From the NCBI GenBank assembly GCA_002364085.1, contig DEXK01000013.1, forward strand, positions 186,001 to 250,000: a stretch of 64,000 nucleotides of DNA. Direction: 5' to 3'. This DNA comes from Balneolaceae bacterium UBA3186 (GTDB lineage: Bacteria > Bacteroidota > Rhodothermia > Balneolales > Balneolaceae). The notes under the pieces were generated by a model, which was given only the letters and a program-made list of their open reading frames with translations, was not told where the DNA came from and did not search any database. Made by a program: the position numbers and the translations under genes. How positions within the stretch are numbered: position 1 is the stretch's first letter; every line of letters begins with the position of its first letter. Shown piece after piece: positions 1 to 7,705 of the stretch.

Positions 1-688
1 AAGAAACTTCAGAGCACCTACTTTTAACGACCTGTATTGGCCACAGGGCGGTAATGAAAATCTGAACGCTGAAACTGCAGTTTTAATAGAAGCAGGGATC
101 GGGATAACAGATAGTTGGAATGGGATTGGTGATCATCACCTGGCTTTTTTCAGAACAGATATTTCAAACGGAATAAGATGGACACCGGGTTCCGGAGCCT
201 TCTTTCAGGCTCAAAACTATTTATCCTTGCTGAGCTACGGTGTAGAATGGAAAGCCTCAAAATCATTAAAAATAGGTTCATTTTATCTGAATTACTTTCA
301 GTCCACAAGTTATACCAGATCCATGATTGATAAAGCCAGATTCAATGATGATGCGGCAGTAGGAAATCAATTGCCTAATGTTCCAAAATGGAAATATTCG
401 GGATCAATCTCTGCAAGCAAAGGAAAACTAAGCTCATCTTTACACGGAAATTTTGTATCGGAAAGATATTCAACAGAGCAGAATAGTTTGAGAGACCCTG
501 AACCGGCATATTTTGTTCTCGACGCCTCAATCAATTATTCAAAGACAGTACAAGAAACAGTTGTGAACCTAAGCCTGCAAGTGAACAACATTTTGGATGA
601 ACATTATGAAGTTGTACGACTTTATCCTCAACCGCTCAGAAATTTTTTAATAACATTAACTATAAAACACAGAACTGGAAGCTCATGA
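1..688 (+). CDS. TonB-dependent outer-membrane receptor, BtuB-like (C-terminal part)
   Basis: Open reading frame 2 runs in from the window edge without a stop, so only about the last 229 residues are present. Near its beginning is FRAPTFNDLYWP followed by GGNENLNAE, the pattern typical of the barrel of TonB-dependent receptors, strongest in BtuB-like vitamin B12 transporters. The rest has alternating barrel-strand character and ends with strands resembling a TonB-receptor C-terminus (NNILDEHYEVVRLYPQPLRN). It should form an outer-membrane barrel that imports a chelate with TonB energy. Its stop overlaps the next gene's start (ATGA), so the two are translationally coupled. The substrate is inferred to be cobalamin from the BtuG-like partner and the B12-dependent enzyme downstream; the plug domain lies outside the window. 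Confidence 0.85.
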   Translation, partial: RNFRAPTFNDLYWPQGGNENLNAETAVLIEAGIGITDSWNGIGDHHLAFFRTDISNGIRWTPGSGAFFQAQNYLSLLSYGVEWKASKSLKIGSFYLNYFQSTSYTRSMIDKARFNDDAAVGNQLPNVPKWKYSGSISASKGKLSSSLHGNFVSERYSTEQNSLRDPEPAYFVLDASINYSKTVQETVVNLSLQVNNILDEHYEVVRLYPQPLRNFLITLTIKHRTGSS

Positions 689-1731
689 AAAGACAATTTC
701 TAATTATAGCAGTACTAATAGTAACCATTACATCAGCATGTAAAAAAACAGACTCAGATTCAGGAACAACATTGAAAGGTATTTTAGTACTGAACGAAGG
801 GAATTTCGGCCAAGCTAATGCCAGTGTCACTTCGTACAATCCTGAAAGTGGAGAAGTGTCCCAGAACCGATACGAGAATGTAAATGGCGGTCCTATTGGA
901 GATGTGTTATATAGTGCAACTGAAATTGGTGATCGTTTATATTTAGTCGTTAATAATTCCAGCAAAATTGAAGTTGTAGATAAAGAAACGTTCACAAAAA
1001 TTGCTACAATAAGAATAGCTAATGAAGCAAGTCCAAGAGAGTTGGTTAAAGTAAGCGAAACTAAAGCATACGTTACCAATTTATTCGGAAATTCTGTTTC
1101 TGTGATCAATCTGGAGACAAATGAGGAAGTGTCCACAATTGCAGTTGGTTCAAATCCTGAAGGCATAGCAGTAGTAGATGAACTGGCTTATGTTGCCAAT
1201 AGTGGATTTGGAAATGGAAACACAATTAGTGTTATAAATACATCTTCTGATACAGTTATACGTACTATAACGGTGGGCGATAACCCGTTAAGTATCAAAA
1301 AACAAGACAACAATCTGCTTTGGGTAGTTTGTGCAGGAGCTTATGGTGATTTTAATGATCCCAACGATGATACTCCGGGTACGATCTATGTTCTTAACGG
1401 AGAAACAGGAGAAGTGGTTTCGAATTTTGAAGTAGGCGGACATCCCGGTGATTTAGTATTGAATAACAAAGATGATATCGCTTATTTACTAAACGGAAGT
1501 GTTATGAGTATTGATATGAATACATATGAAGTGACAAACTCCGAATTTATTAACAGAAATTTTTACTCCTTAGGATTTTCCACAACAGATGACGGGCAAT
1601 TTATTTGGGCAGCCGACGCCAAAAATTTTGCTCAGGCAGGAGTGGCAATTCAGTACAGCCTTAATGGCGCTAAAGTGGATAGTTTTGCTACAGGAATAAT
1701 ACCCGGAGCATTTTATTTTTCAGCTGAATAA
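685..1731 (+). CDS. Surface lipoprotein with YncE/DUF5074-type beta-propeller, BtuG-like
   Basis: A 348-residue protein starting with a lipoprotein signal peptide (lipobox TSAC, Cys at about residue 19) followed by a Lys/Asp-rich stretch (KKTDSDS) like the export signals of surface lipoproteins in Bacteroidota. The body is a repeated-blade propeller: recurring V.V.N.....V.V.D....T...TI units such as AYVTNLFGNSVSVINLET and AYVANSGFGNGNTISVINT. Proteins of this type encoded next to BtuB (BtuG in Bacteroides) bind cobalamin at the cell surface and lid the transporter. Here the gene overlaps the TonB receptor by 4 bp, which is that arrangement. Cobalamin specificity is inferred from context; other YncE/DUF5074 propellers serve other ligands. 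Confidence 0.75.
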   Translation: MKRQFLIIAVLIVTITSACKKTDSDSGTTLKGILVLNEGNFGQANASVTSYNPESGEVSQNRYENVNGGPIGDVLYSATEIGDRLYLVVNNSSKIEVVDKETFTKIATIRIANEASPRELVKVSETKAYVTNLFGNSVSVINLETNEEVSTIAVGSNPEGIAVVDELAYVANSGFGNGNTISVINTSSDTVIRTITVGDNPLSIKKQDNNLLWVVCAGAYGDFNDPNDDTPGTIYVLNGETGEVVSNFEVGGHPGDLVLNNKDDIAYLLNGSVMSIDMNTYEVTNSEFINRNFYSLGFSTTDDGQFIWAADAKNFAQAGVAIQYSLNGAKVDSFATGIIPGAFYFSAE

Positions 1732-1884
1732 ACGGCTGAAATCAAGCTATTGTAAAAAAATACAGTCTGAAATTGTTGCTCAAATATTTATTAGTATATA
1801 ATTAATATTTATCTTTAAAATATATTTTTAAAATGAATAATTAATTTTCAAAGATTATTTATTATCATCTTGTATTAATATAAA

Positions 1885-2075
1885 TGTGGATAACTTTAAA
1901 TTGAAGAAATGTTTAAAAAGCTTCCTTTATTGTATAATTGAGGAAGCTTTTTTGTTTTTATGAGCTTCAATTTTAGGAGTAATTATTTTTATTTAAATCA
2001 ATAAAGCGGTTTGGTTTCAAGGTATAAAAAATCTCAAAAATATTAATGTGGATAAATGCTCTTTTTTGTGGAAAA
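1885..2075. promoter_or_regulatory. Cluster of three DnaA-box-like sites
   Basis: TGTGGATAA occurs at 1885-1893 and again at 2047-2055. It is the exact reverse complement of the high-affinity DnaA box TTATCCACA. TGTGGAAAA at 2067-2075 differs by one base. All three point the same way and flank or follow a very AT-rich stretch. DnaA boxes control ribonucleotide reductase promoters in some bacteria (nrdAB of E. coli) and also define origins; the sequence alone does not decide which applies here, or whether the sites work at all. Confidence 0.45.
1915..1958 (+). terminator. Intrinsic terminator-like hairpin
   Basis: An 11-bp perfect stem (AAAAAGCTTCC at 1915-1925 with GGAAGCTTTTT at 1942-1952), a 16-nt loop, then a T-rich tail. 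It lies 184 bp after the BtuG-like gene, so it probably ends that transcript. The A-run on the other side would let it act in both directions. Confidence 0.7.
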
Positions 2076-2093
2076 GTAATTGAGATTTAACTT

Positions 2094-2111
2094 GCTCACT
2101 CTCGCTCACTC
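2094..2111. promoter_or_regulatory. Phased direct repeat GCTCACTC
   Basis: GCTCACTC occurs at 2094-2101 and 2104-2111, a 10-bp period, which places both copies on one face of the helix about 117 bp before the nrdJ start. It is a possible regulator or ribosomal-leader site; no family is recognised. Confidence 0.3.
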
Positions 2112-2227
2112 ATATATATTAATTCTCACTTCAAAAGGAGAATAGGCTCCTGGCTTTAAGGTTTTAACCTGCTCTATCAGCCCGAAGAAAACAGACGATT
2201 TTAGCAAAGAAACAACGGAGAAATTAT

Positions 2228-5200
2228 ATGAAATTTACGCGCTTCTATACACAAGCGGATTGGAACACCCCATACGACTCAATGAAATTTGAATCCCGAA
2301 CATCGGAGATCAAAAACCCGGATGGCTCACAGGTTTTTCATATGTCTAATGTTCAGGTTCCTGACAGTTGGTCCCAGGTGGCAACAGATATTATAGCGCA
2401 AAAATATTTCCGTAAAGCAGGTGTGCCGGCTAAACTCAAAAAAGTTTCTGAGAAAGGAGTGCCTAAATGGTTACAAAGATCTGAAGCAGACTCAAAAGCA
2501 ATGAAAGAGCTTCCGGAAAATGAACGGTTTTCTCATGAAGTTGATAGTCGTCAGGTTTTTAGTCGATTGGCGGGATGCTGGACCTATTGGGGTTGGAAGC
2601 ATGACTATTTTGATTCAGAAGAAGATGCGAAAGTATTCTACGACGAACTATGTTATATGCTTGCGAATCAAATGGCAGCTCCGAATTCTCCACAATGGTT
2701 TAACACGGGTTTAAATTGGGCATATGGAATAAATGGTCCTGCACAAGGTCATTATTATGTGGATGCAAAAACAGGCAAGCTTACAAAATCAAAAGATTCC
2801 TACACTCATCCTCAGCCACATGCTTGTTTTATTCAAAGTGTTGATGATGATTTGGTGAATGAAGGCGGAATCATGGATCTTTGGGTACGTGAAGCACGCT
2901 TATTTAAATACGGATCAGGAACAGGTAGTAACTTCTCAAATATTCGTGGAGCTAATGAGCCGTTAAGTGGTGGTGGTAAATCTTCAGGATTAATGAGCTT
3001 CTTGAAAATTGGAGACAGAGCAGCTGGTGCAATAAAGTCAGGCGGTACAACCCGTCGTGCTGCAAAAATGGTTACACTAGACTTGGATCATCCTGATATT
3101 GAAGAATATATCAACTGGAAAGTTAAAGAAGAGCAAAAAGTTGCGGCTTTAGTTTCAGGATCTAAGATCACGCAAAAGCATTTAAAAGATATTATCAAGC
3201 TTTGCCACACTCCGGTTGAGATCGAAGGCAGAACCTTTAACGGAGCAATGAGTCGCGACCCGCTTAAGAATAAAGAACTTGGAAAAGTTATTCGACAAGC
3301 GAAAAGAGACCAGGTACCTTTAAATTATATCGAGCGAGTTATTCAATTAGCAGCTCAGGGTGTTACTGATATTCAATTTGATTCTTATGATACAGATTGG
3401 AACTCTGAGGCATATGCTACCGTAGCCGGACAGAATTCTAACAACTCAGTTCGTGTACCAAATGCTTTTATGCAAGCGGTAAAAGATAACGGACAGTGGA
3501 ATCTTTATTGGAGAGTTGAAAAATCCAGAGCAAAGAAAGAAGGACGCGAGCCGGAACCAATGAAAGTTTTGGAAGCAAATGATCTTTGGGATCAAATTGC
3601 ATATGCGGCTTGGGCTTCTGCTGATCCTGGTACTCAATACCATGATACCATTAATGAATGGCATACATGCCCGGAAGATGGTGAGATCAAAGCAAGTAAC
3701 CCTTGCTCTGAGTATATGTTCCTTGACAATACAGCATGTAATCTTGCTTCGCTGAATCTGATGAAGTATTTCGTTGATGAAGATTGCACTACTTTTGATG
3801 TGGAATCTATTCGTTATGCCTCCAGAATCTGGACTACCGTACTTGAAATTTCAGTACTGATGGCTCAATTCCCATCTAAAGAAATTGCAGAACTTTCGTA
3901 TGTATTCAGAACTTTAGGTCTTGGGTATGCAAATATAGGAGCTGCATTAATGGTTCAGGGAATTCCTTATGATAGTGACGAAGGGATAGCAACAGCCGGA
4001 GCAATTACAGCCATCATGCATATGCAATCTTATGAAACCAGTGCAGAAATGGCAGGTGAATTAGGAGCTTTTGAAGGATACAAAAGAAATAAAGAGCATA
4101 TGCTACGAGTGATGAGAAATCACCGAAGAGCCGCTTACAATGCAGATCCAAAAGAATATGAAAGCCTTACTGTTAAACCGATGGGAATCGACGCTACGAT
4201 CTGTCCCGATTATCTGCTTAAAGCAGCTAAAGAAAATGCCGATCGCGCCGTAGAACTTGGGGAAAAGAACGGATACAGAAATGCTCAGGTAACGGTACTT
4301 GCTCCAACCGGTACAATTGGTTTGGTAATGGATTGTGATACAACTGGAGTTGAGCCTGATTTCGCATTAGTGAAGTTCAAAAAACTTGCAGGTGGCGGAT
4401 ATTTTAAGATCATTAACCAGAGTGTTCCAAAGGCATTAAAGACGCTCGGGTATTCTGCTAAAGAATCCAAAGCTATCATTGATTATGCTAAAGGTGCAGC
4501 TAGTTTGGAAGGGTGCCCACATATTAATCCTGAAACTTTAAAGGCAAAAGGATTTACTGATGAAAAGTTGGCAGCTGTAGAAGCAGCGCTCCCAAGTAGT
4601 TTTGATATCAAGTTTGCCTTCAACCAGTGGACACTAGGCGAAGATTTCTGTAAAGATGTGCTCGAAATTACGGAAGAGCAATTAAGTGATGTTACTTTTG
4701 ATATGTTACGCCACTTGGGATTCAGTCGTGAGCAGATCACCGAAGCCAACGATTATGTATGCGGAACCATGACAGTTGAAGGAGCTCCCTATTTGAAAGA
4801 AGAGCATCTGGCTGTATTCGATTGCGCAAACAAATGTGGTAGAACAGGAACCAGATTTATTTCAGCTCGCGGTCACATCAGAATGATGGCAGCGGCGCAA
4901 CCATTTTTATCAGGTGCAATTTCAAAAACTATCAATCTTCCGAACGAAGCGACTATTGAAGACATGAAAGACGCTTATATGCTTTCGTGGGAAATGATGT
5001 TGAAAGCGAATGCTCTTTATCGTGATGGTTCAAAATTAAGTCAACCACTGAACAGTTTAGCTGACGTATTTGAAGAATTAGAAGATGAGGAAGAGGATTC
5101 AGCGGATGCACCAACAGCTGCAGCTCAAGATAAAGTGGTTGAAGTTGCTGAGCGTATTATTCATAAATATTTAGCTCGTCGTCAGAGACTTCCTTTCCGT

Positions 5201-5833
5201 CGTGAAGGGTATACCCAAAAAGTTAAAATTGGTGGACAAAGTGTTTACCTGAGAACAGGTGAGTATGAAAATGGCCAATTAGGTGAGATATTTATTGATA
5301 TGCACCGTGAAGGAGCTGCCTTCAGAAGTTTACTGAACTGTTTTGCAATCTCGATCTCGCTTGGTTTACAACATGGAGTTCCATTAGAAGAATTTGTGGA
5401 TGCCTTTGTATTCACTAAGTTCGAACCAAGTGGAATGGTTTCCGGAAATCCTCATGTAAAAATGAGTACTTCAGTGATCGATTATATATTCAGAGAGCTT
5501 GCAGTCTCGTATTTAGGTCGAGAAGATTTGGCACACGTTCCTGCTGAAGAGATCTCAACCAGAGATCTGCGCCCAACTCCGGGTGGCGAAGTAGTGGAGA
5601 CAACGAAAGTAGTTGCCAAAGCTCCTGTAAAAGAGTCGAAGCCTGTGGAAACAGTATCTGCAACAACAGCAAAAGCTACTAAAGCTGATTCGAGTTACGA
5701 AACAGATTATGAAAAAGCGAAACAACTCGGTTACACCGGTGATGCATGTCCTGAATGTGGAAGTATGACGATGGTTCGTAACGGAACGTGTATGAAATGT
5801 ATCACTTGCGGTTCAACTTCAGGTTGTTCGTAA
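2228..5833 (+). CDS. nrdJ: Vitamin B12-dependent (class II) ribonucleoside-diphosphate reductase
   Basis: A 1201-residue adenosylcobalamin-dependent ribonucleotide reductase, which converts ribonucleotides to deoxyribonucleotides in the cytoplasm. The finger-loop motif NPCSE places the thiyl-radical cysteine at about residue 493 with its Asn and Glu neighbours. The redox pair is Cys200 (HACFIQS) and Cys504 (DNTACNLASLN). The C-terminus carries a linker rich in Ala/Lys/Val and then a zinc-ribbon tail (CPECG ... CMKC) with final CGSTSGCS cysteines for re-reduction. The start is supported by GGAG about 8 bases upstream. No class I small subunit lies nearby, as expected for a B12 enzyme. It follows a B12-type uptake pair, and DnaA-box-like sites stand in its leader region. 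Confidence 0.96.
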   Translation: MKFTRFYTQADWNTPYDSMKFESRTSEIKNPDGSQVFHMSNVQVPDSWSQVATDIIAQKYFRKAGVPAKLKKVSEKGVPKWLQRSEADSKAMKELPENERFSHEVDSRQVFSRLAGCWTYWGWKHDYFDSEEDAKVFYDELCYMLANQMAAPNSPQWFNTGLNWAYGINGPAQGHYYVDAKTGKLTKSKDSYTHPQPHACFIQSVDDDLVNEGGIMDLWVREARLFKYGSGTGSNFSNIRGANEPLSGGGKSSGLMSFLKIGDRAAGAIKSGGTTRRAAKMVTLDLDHPDIEEYINWKVKEEQKVAALVSGSKITQKHLKDIIKLCHTPVEIEGRTFNGAMSRDPLKNKELGKVIRQAKRDQVPLNYIERVIQLAAQGVTDIQFDSYDTDWNSEAYATVAGQNSNNSVRVPNAFMQAVKDNGQWNLYWRVEKSRAKKEGREPEPMKVLEANDLWDQIAYAAWASADPGTQYHDTINEWHTCPEDGEIKASNPCSEYMFLDNTACNLASLNLMKYFVDEDCTTFDVESIRYASRIWTTVLEISVLMAQFPSKEIAELSYVFRTLGLGYANIGAALMVQGIPYDSDEGIATAGAITAIMHMQSYETSAEMAGELGAFEGYKRNKEHMLRVMRNHRRAAYNADPKEYESLTVKPMGIDATICPDYLLKAAKENADRAVELGEKNGYRNAQVTVLAPTGTIGLVMDCDTTGVEPDFALVKFKKLAGGGYFKIINQSVPKALKTLGYSAKESKAIIDYAKGAASLEGCPHINPETLKAKGFTDEKLAAVEAALPSSFDIKFAFNQWTLGEDFCKDVLEITEEQLSDVTFDMLRHLGFSREQITEANDYVCGTMTVEGAPYLKEEHLAVFDCANKCGRTGTRFISARGHIRMMAAAQPFLSGAISKTINLPNEATIEDMKDAYMLSWEMMLKANALYRDGSKLSQPLNSLADVFEELEDEEEDSADAPTAAAQDKVVEVAERIIHKYLARRQRLPFRREGYTQKVKIGGQSVYLRTGEYENGQLGEIFIDMHREGAAFRSLLNCFAISISLGLQHGVPLEEFVDAFVFTKFEPSGMVSGNPHVKMSTSVIDYIFRELAVSYLGREDLAHVPAEEISTRDLRPTPGGEVVETTKVVAKAPVKESKPVETVSATTAKATKADSSYETDYEKAKQLGYTGDACPECGSMTMVRNGTCMKCITCGSTSGCS

Positions 5834-5874
5834 GTATCAACTTATTTGCGAAGGATTCTGCGAAAACAAATCCT

Positions 5875-5935
5875 GAAGCAATCTCCTGAAACGAATTTTC
5901 ATACGGAGATTGCTTCGCTTAAGCTCGCGAAGGTT
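5875..5935. repeat. Palindromic intergenic repeat, degenerate hairpin pair
   Basis: GAAGCAATCTCC (5875-5886) and GGAGATTGCTTC (5905-5916) form a perfect 12-bp inverted repeat. The right arm continues into CTTCGC-N8-GCGAAG (5911-5930), a second small hairpin. The AATCT core before an inverted copy resembles the paired hairpin elements at 48.8 and 52.6-53.0 kb, but the outer GTCA ends are not kept here. Confidence 0.5.
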
Positions 5936-5957
5936 TTCTTTCATGGAGAACAGGATA

Positions 5958-5992
5958 AACCCTGACCTACTGAACGTGGGTCGGGGTTTTTT
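5958..5992 (+). terminator. Intrinsic terminator after nrdJ
   Basis: AACCCTGACC (5958-5967) pairs with GGTCGGGGTT (5979-5988), 10 bp with one G-T pair and an 11-nt loop, followed by T residues. It lies 125 bp after the nrdJ stop. Confidence 0.75.
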
Positions 5993-6090
5993 AATGTAAT
6001 TTTAAAATTCTAAATTGAATAATATCTATACCTTCCCTTGTGTACTTCTTAGAATCAGCCGATAACTTTTAAAACCTCTTCTAAAACTTG

Positions 6091-6380
6091 ATGAGCAAAT
6101 TATACTTAACCATTGCTTTACATTTTATTCTCTCTGTTTGCTTGTTTTCTCAAAATAAAGAGGTTGTTATTACAAAAGTTGATGGAACGGTTATGTGTCC
6201 TATAATCTGGGTGGCTCTGCCGCCCTCAATATTATGGATGAGTTTAATATCGGCGTAAACTTCAACCGTGTATTAAGGCACCGAACATTACAAAACAGAG
6301 ATAATAATTTTGAATACAAAGTGCTAAACGAGTACACAATCGGTTTTTTTGTTCGAAAAAAACTCTTTTTATATGAATAA
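6091..6380 (+). pseudogene. Decayed member of the tandem outer-membrane protein family
   Basis: Frame 1 from 6091 encodes a signal peptide and the first mature residues (MSKLYLTIALHFIL, then SQNKEVVITKVDGTV), like the beginnings of the three intact paralogs nearby, but it stops at about 6258. From 6195 another frame encodes 60 residues with the character of their last barrel strands (FNIGVNFNRVL ... EYTIGFFVRKKL) and ends at 6380. The roughly 300 codons expected between are missing. The simplest reading is a copy that lost its middle and frame, with the break near 6190. The N-terminal match is by style and position, not high identity. Confidence 0.6.
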
Positions 6381-6408
6381 ACTTAGACTATAAATCGAAA
6401 TTAATATA

Positions 6409-7659
6409 ATGATAAGAAAAGTTGGACTAGCCATACTAATAGCAACTGTTTGCTCTACATTTTTAAAGGCCCAGGATAATTCTGGCACTGATAGAATTAT
6501 ATACTCAAATGGATCAGAGGAATATGGAATTATAGATCTGACAGACTTGAATGAGAAAGGTATCATTTACTTTTCAACAGATACTGAAAAGAAAGAGATC
6601 ATATATCCGAGTCAGATTAAAGAAATTGCTGTAAAAGATAACAGAGTCATAATTGGTAAAAGTGTAAAGTATCTTAATGGGGATGACGAATACAGAGTTG
6701 ATGACTATTTTGCAGAGACAGTAATACAAGGGAGCGTCTCATTATTTAAGGTATTTGGTACGCCTTTTGATTATGCACTGGAAAGTATGAATGGGGTAGA
6801 AGCATTGCAGGTTACAAAAAAGGGAGATGTTGTAAATGAATCTTATAAAGGTGTTTTTTATCTGGCTTTTAAAGAGTGTAATAATAAAATCAATACAAGT
6901 GAGATTAAAAACAGCAGAAAAGATTTTATAACTGCAGTAAACAAATACAATGCATGTTTAAGTGATGACTATGCAGATCAAGGAGTGGAAATTCTCAAAA
7001 ATAGGATATATGAACTTGAGACTTTTATTGGGTTTCAAAGAGGAAGTATTGATTTCTTCTCACTTCAAACTGTAGAATTTAATAGCCTTGCAGAACCTGA
7101 ACCTGATTACATCAGCCAGTATAAAGTAAGTAAGACAACCAATTTTGGTATTTCTTTAAAAACTAATGTGATGAAACCGAATTTTTTTATTGGTTTGAAG
7201 GTGATGAGTAATGAATTTAAATGGGGGCACAGAGAAGTAGAAAAAATTGTATCAGCCCCGACTATTAACCTGAAAGAATTAATAATTTCTCCTTTTTTTG
7301 AAGCTAGATACCAGTTCAAAAATATAAAGCCGGCAATAACATTCAGCTATAATATTCATCAAATTGAAGGATCTGAAGGAGGTGCAATAGTCATAGAAAG
7401 AGAGAAGATAGAGCGGCCATCATATATCTTATATTTCCCTCTAAAAGAGACAGGAAAATTATCATCATCCTATACAACTTTTTCTGTATCTCCTTCTCTA
7501 TTCTTTAGCCTTACTAATCAATTAGATATTGGAGCTTCTTATAATTTTTTTTCGAAGAAGGAAGAGTTCTTTTCACATGATATTGATGAAACTGATGATG
7601 AGTTTAAAATGTCCGTTCTACTTTTACATCTAAGATTCCAGAAGATAATTAAAAGATAA
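6409..7659 (+). CDS. Secreted/outer-membrane beta-barrel protein, tandem paralog 1
   Basis: A 416-residue protein of unknown function. A signal peptide (about residues 1-21, ending LKAQ) is followed by an N-terminal domain with the pattern YSNGSEEYGIIDLTDLNEKG ... YPSQIKEI, repeated in paralog 2. A middle Cys pair (about residues 155-182) comes next, and then a C-terminal half with amphipathic strands ending FQKIIKR, consistent with an outer-membrane barrel. Its neighbours are a decayed copy upstream and an intact paralog 46 bp downstream. The 5' coding block (6472-6820) is almost identical to the neighbour, while the C-terminal halves share little. No name is warranted. Confidence 0.8.
   Translation: MIRKVGLAILIATVCSTFLKAQDNSGTDRIIYSNGSEEYGIIDLTDLNEKGIIYFSTDTEKKEIIYPSQIKEIAVKDNRVIIGKSVKYLNGDDEYRVDDYFAETVIQGSVSLFKVFGTPFDYALESMNGVEALQVTKKGDVVNESYKGVFYLAFKECNNKINTSEIKNSRKDFITAVNKYNACLSDDYADQGVEILKNRIYELETFIGFQRGSIDFFSLQTVEFNSLAEPEPDYISQYKVSKTTNFGISLKTNVMKPNFFIGLKVMSNEFKWGHREVEKIVSAPTINLKELIISPFFEARYQFKNIKPAITFSYNIHQIEGSEGGAIVIEREKIERPSYILYFPLKETGKLSSSYTTFSVSPSLFFSLTNQLDIGASYNFFSKKEEFFSHDIDETDDEFKMSVLLLHLRFQKIIKR
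6472..6820 (+). repeat. Direct repeat, copy 1 (5' part of paralog 1)
   Basis: Aligned without gaps to 7772-8120 at an exact offset of 1300 bp. I count 11 mismatches over about 349 bp, roughly 97% identity, with one unbroken run of more than 100 bp. Identity falls sharply on both sides, inside the coding sequence. Confidence 0.85.
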
Positions 7660-7705
7660 TTTAGCAGTACATAATTAAGAAATACACAACCACTCTATAA
7701 AATTT

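Larger units (their letters stand above)
1732..2227. other. AT-rich intergenic region upstream of nrdJ
   Basis: A 496-bp gap without a credible gene. From left to right it holds a very AT-rich stretch (about 1785-1880), a DnaA-box-like site, a strong hairpin terminator, two more DnaA-box-like sites, a phased direct repeat GCTCACTC, and a leader ending in GGAG just before the nrdJ start. I looked for the B12-box core GCCACTG of cobalamin riboswitches and did not find it. Confidence 0.6.

Noticed and set aside
660..1166. 168-residue minus-strand reading frame
   Set aside because: It lies wholly inside the BtuG-like gene in antisense, has no family character and no ribosome site.
1785..2111. 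Chromosomal replication origin
   Set aside because: DnaA boxes and AT-richness fit, but genes on both sides run the same way and typical origin neighbours are missing. Kept only as a DnaA-box cluster.
1732..2227. Cobalamin riboswitch upstream of nrdJ
   Set aside because: Expected from the context, but the B12-box core GCCACTG and the paired stems could not be found in the gap; only a terminator and DnaA-like sites were seen.
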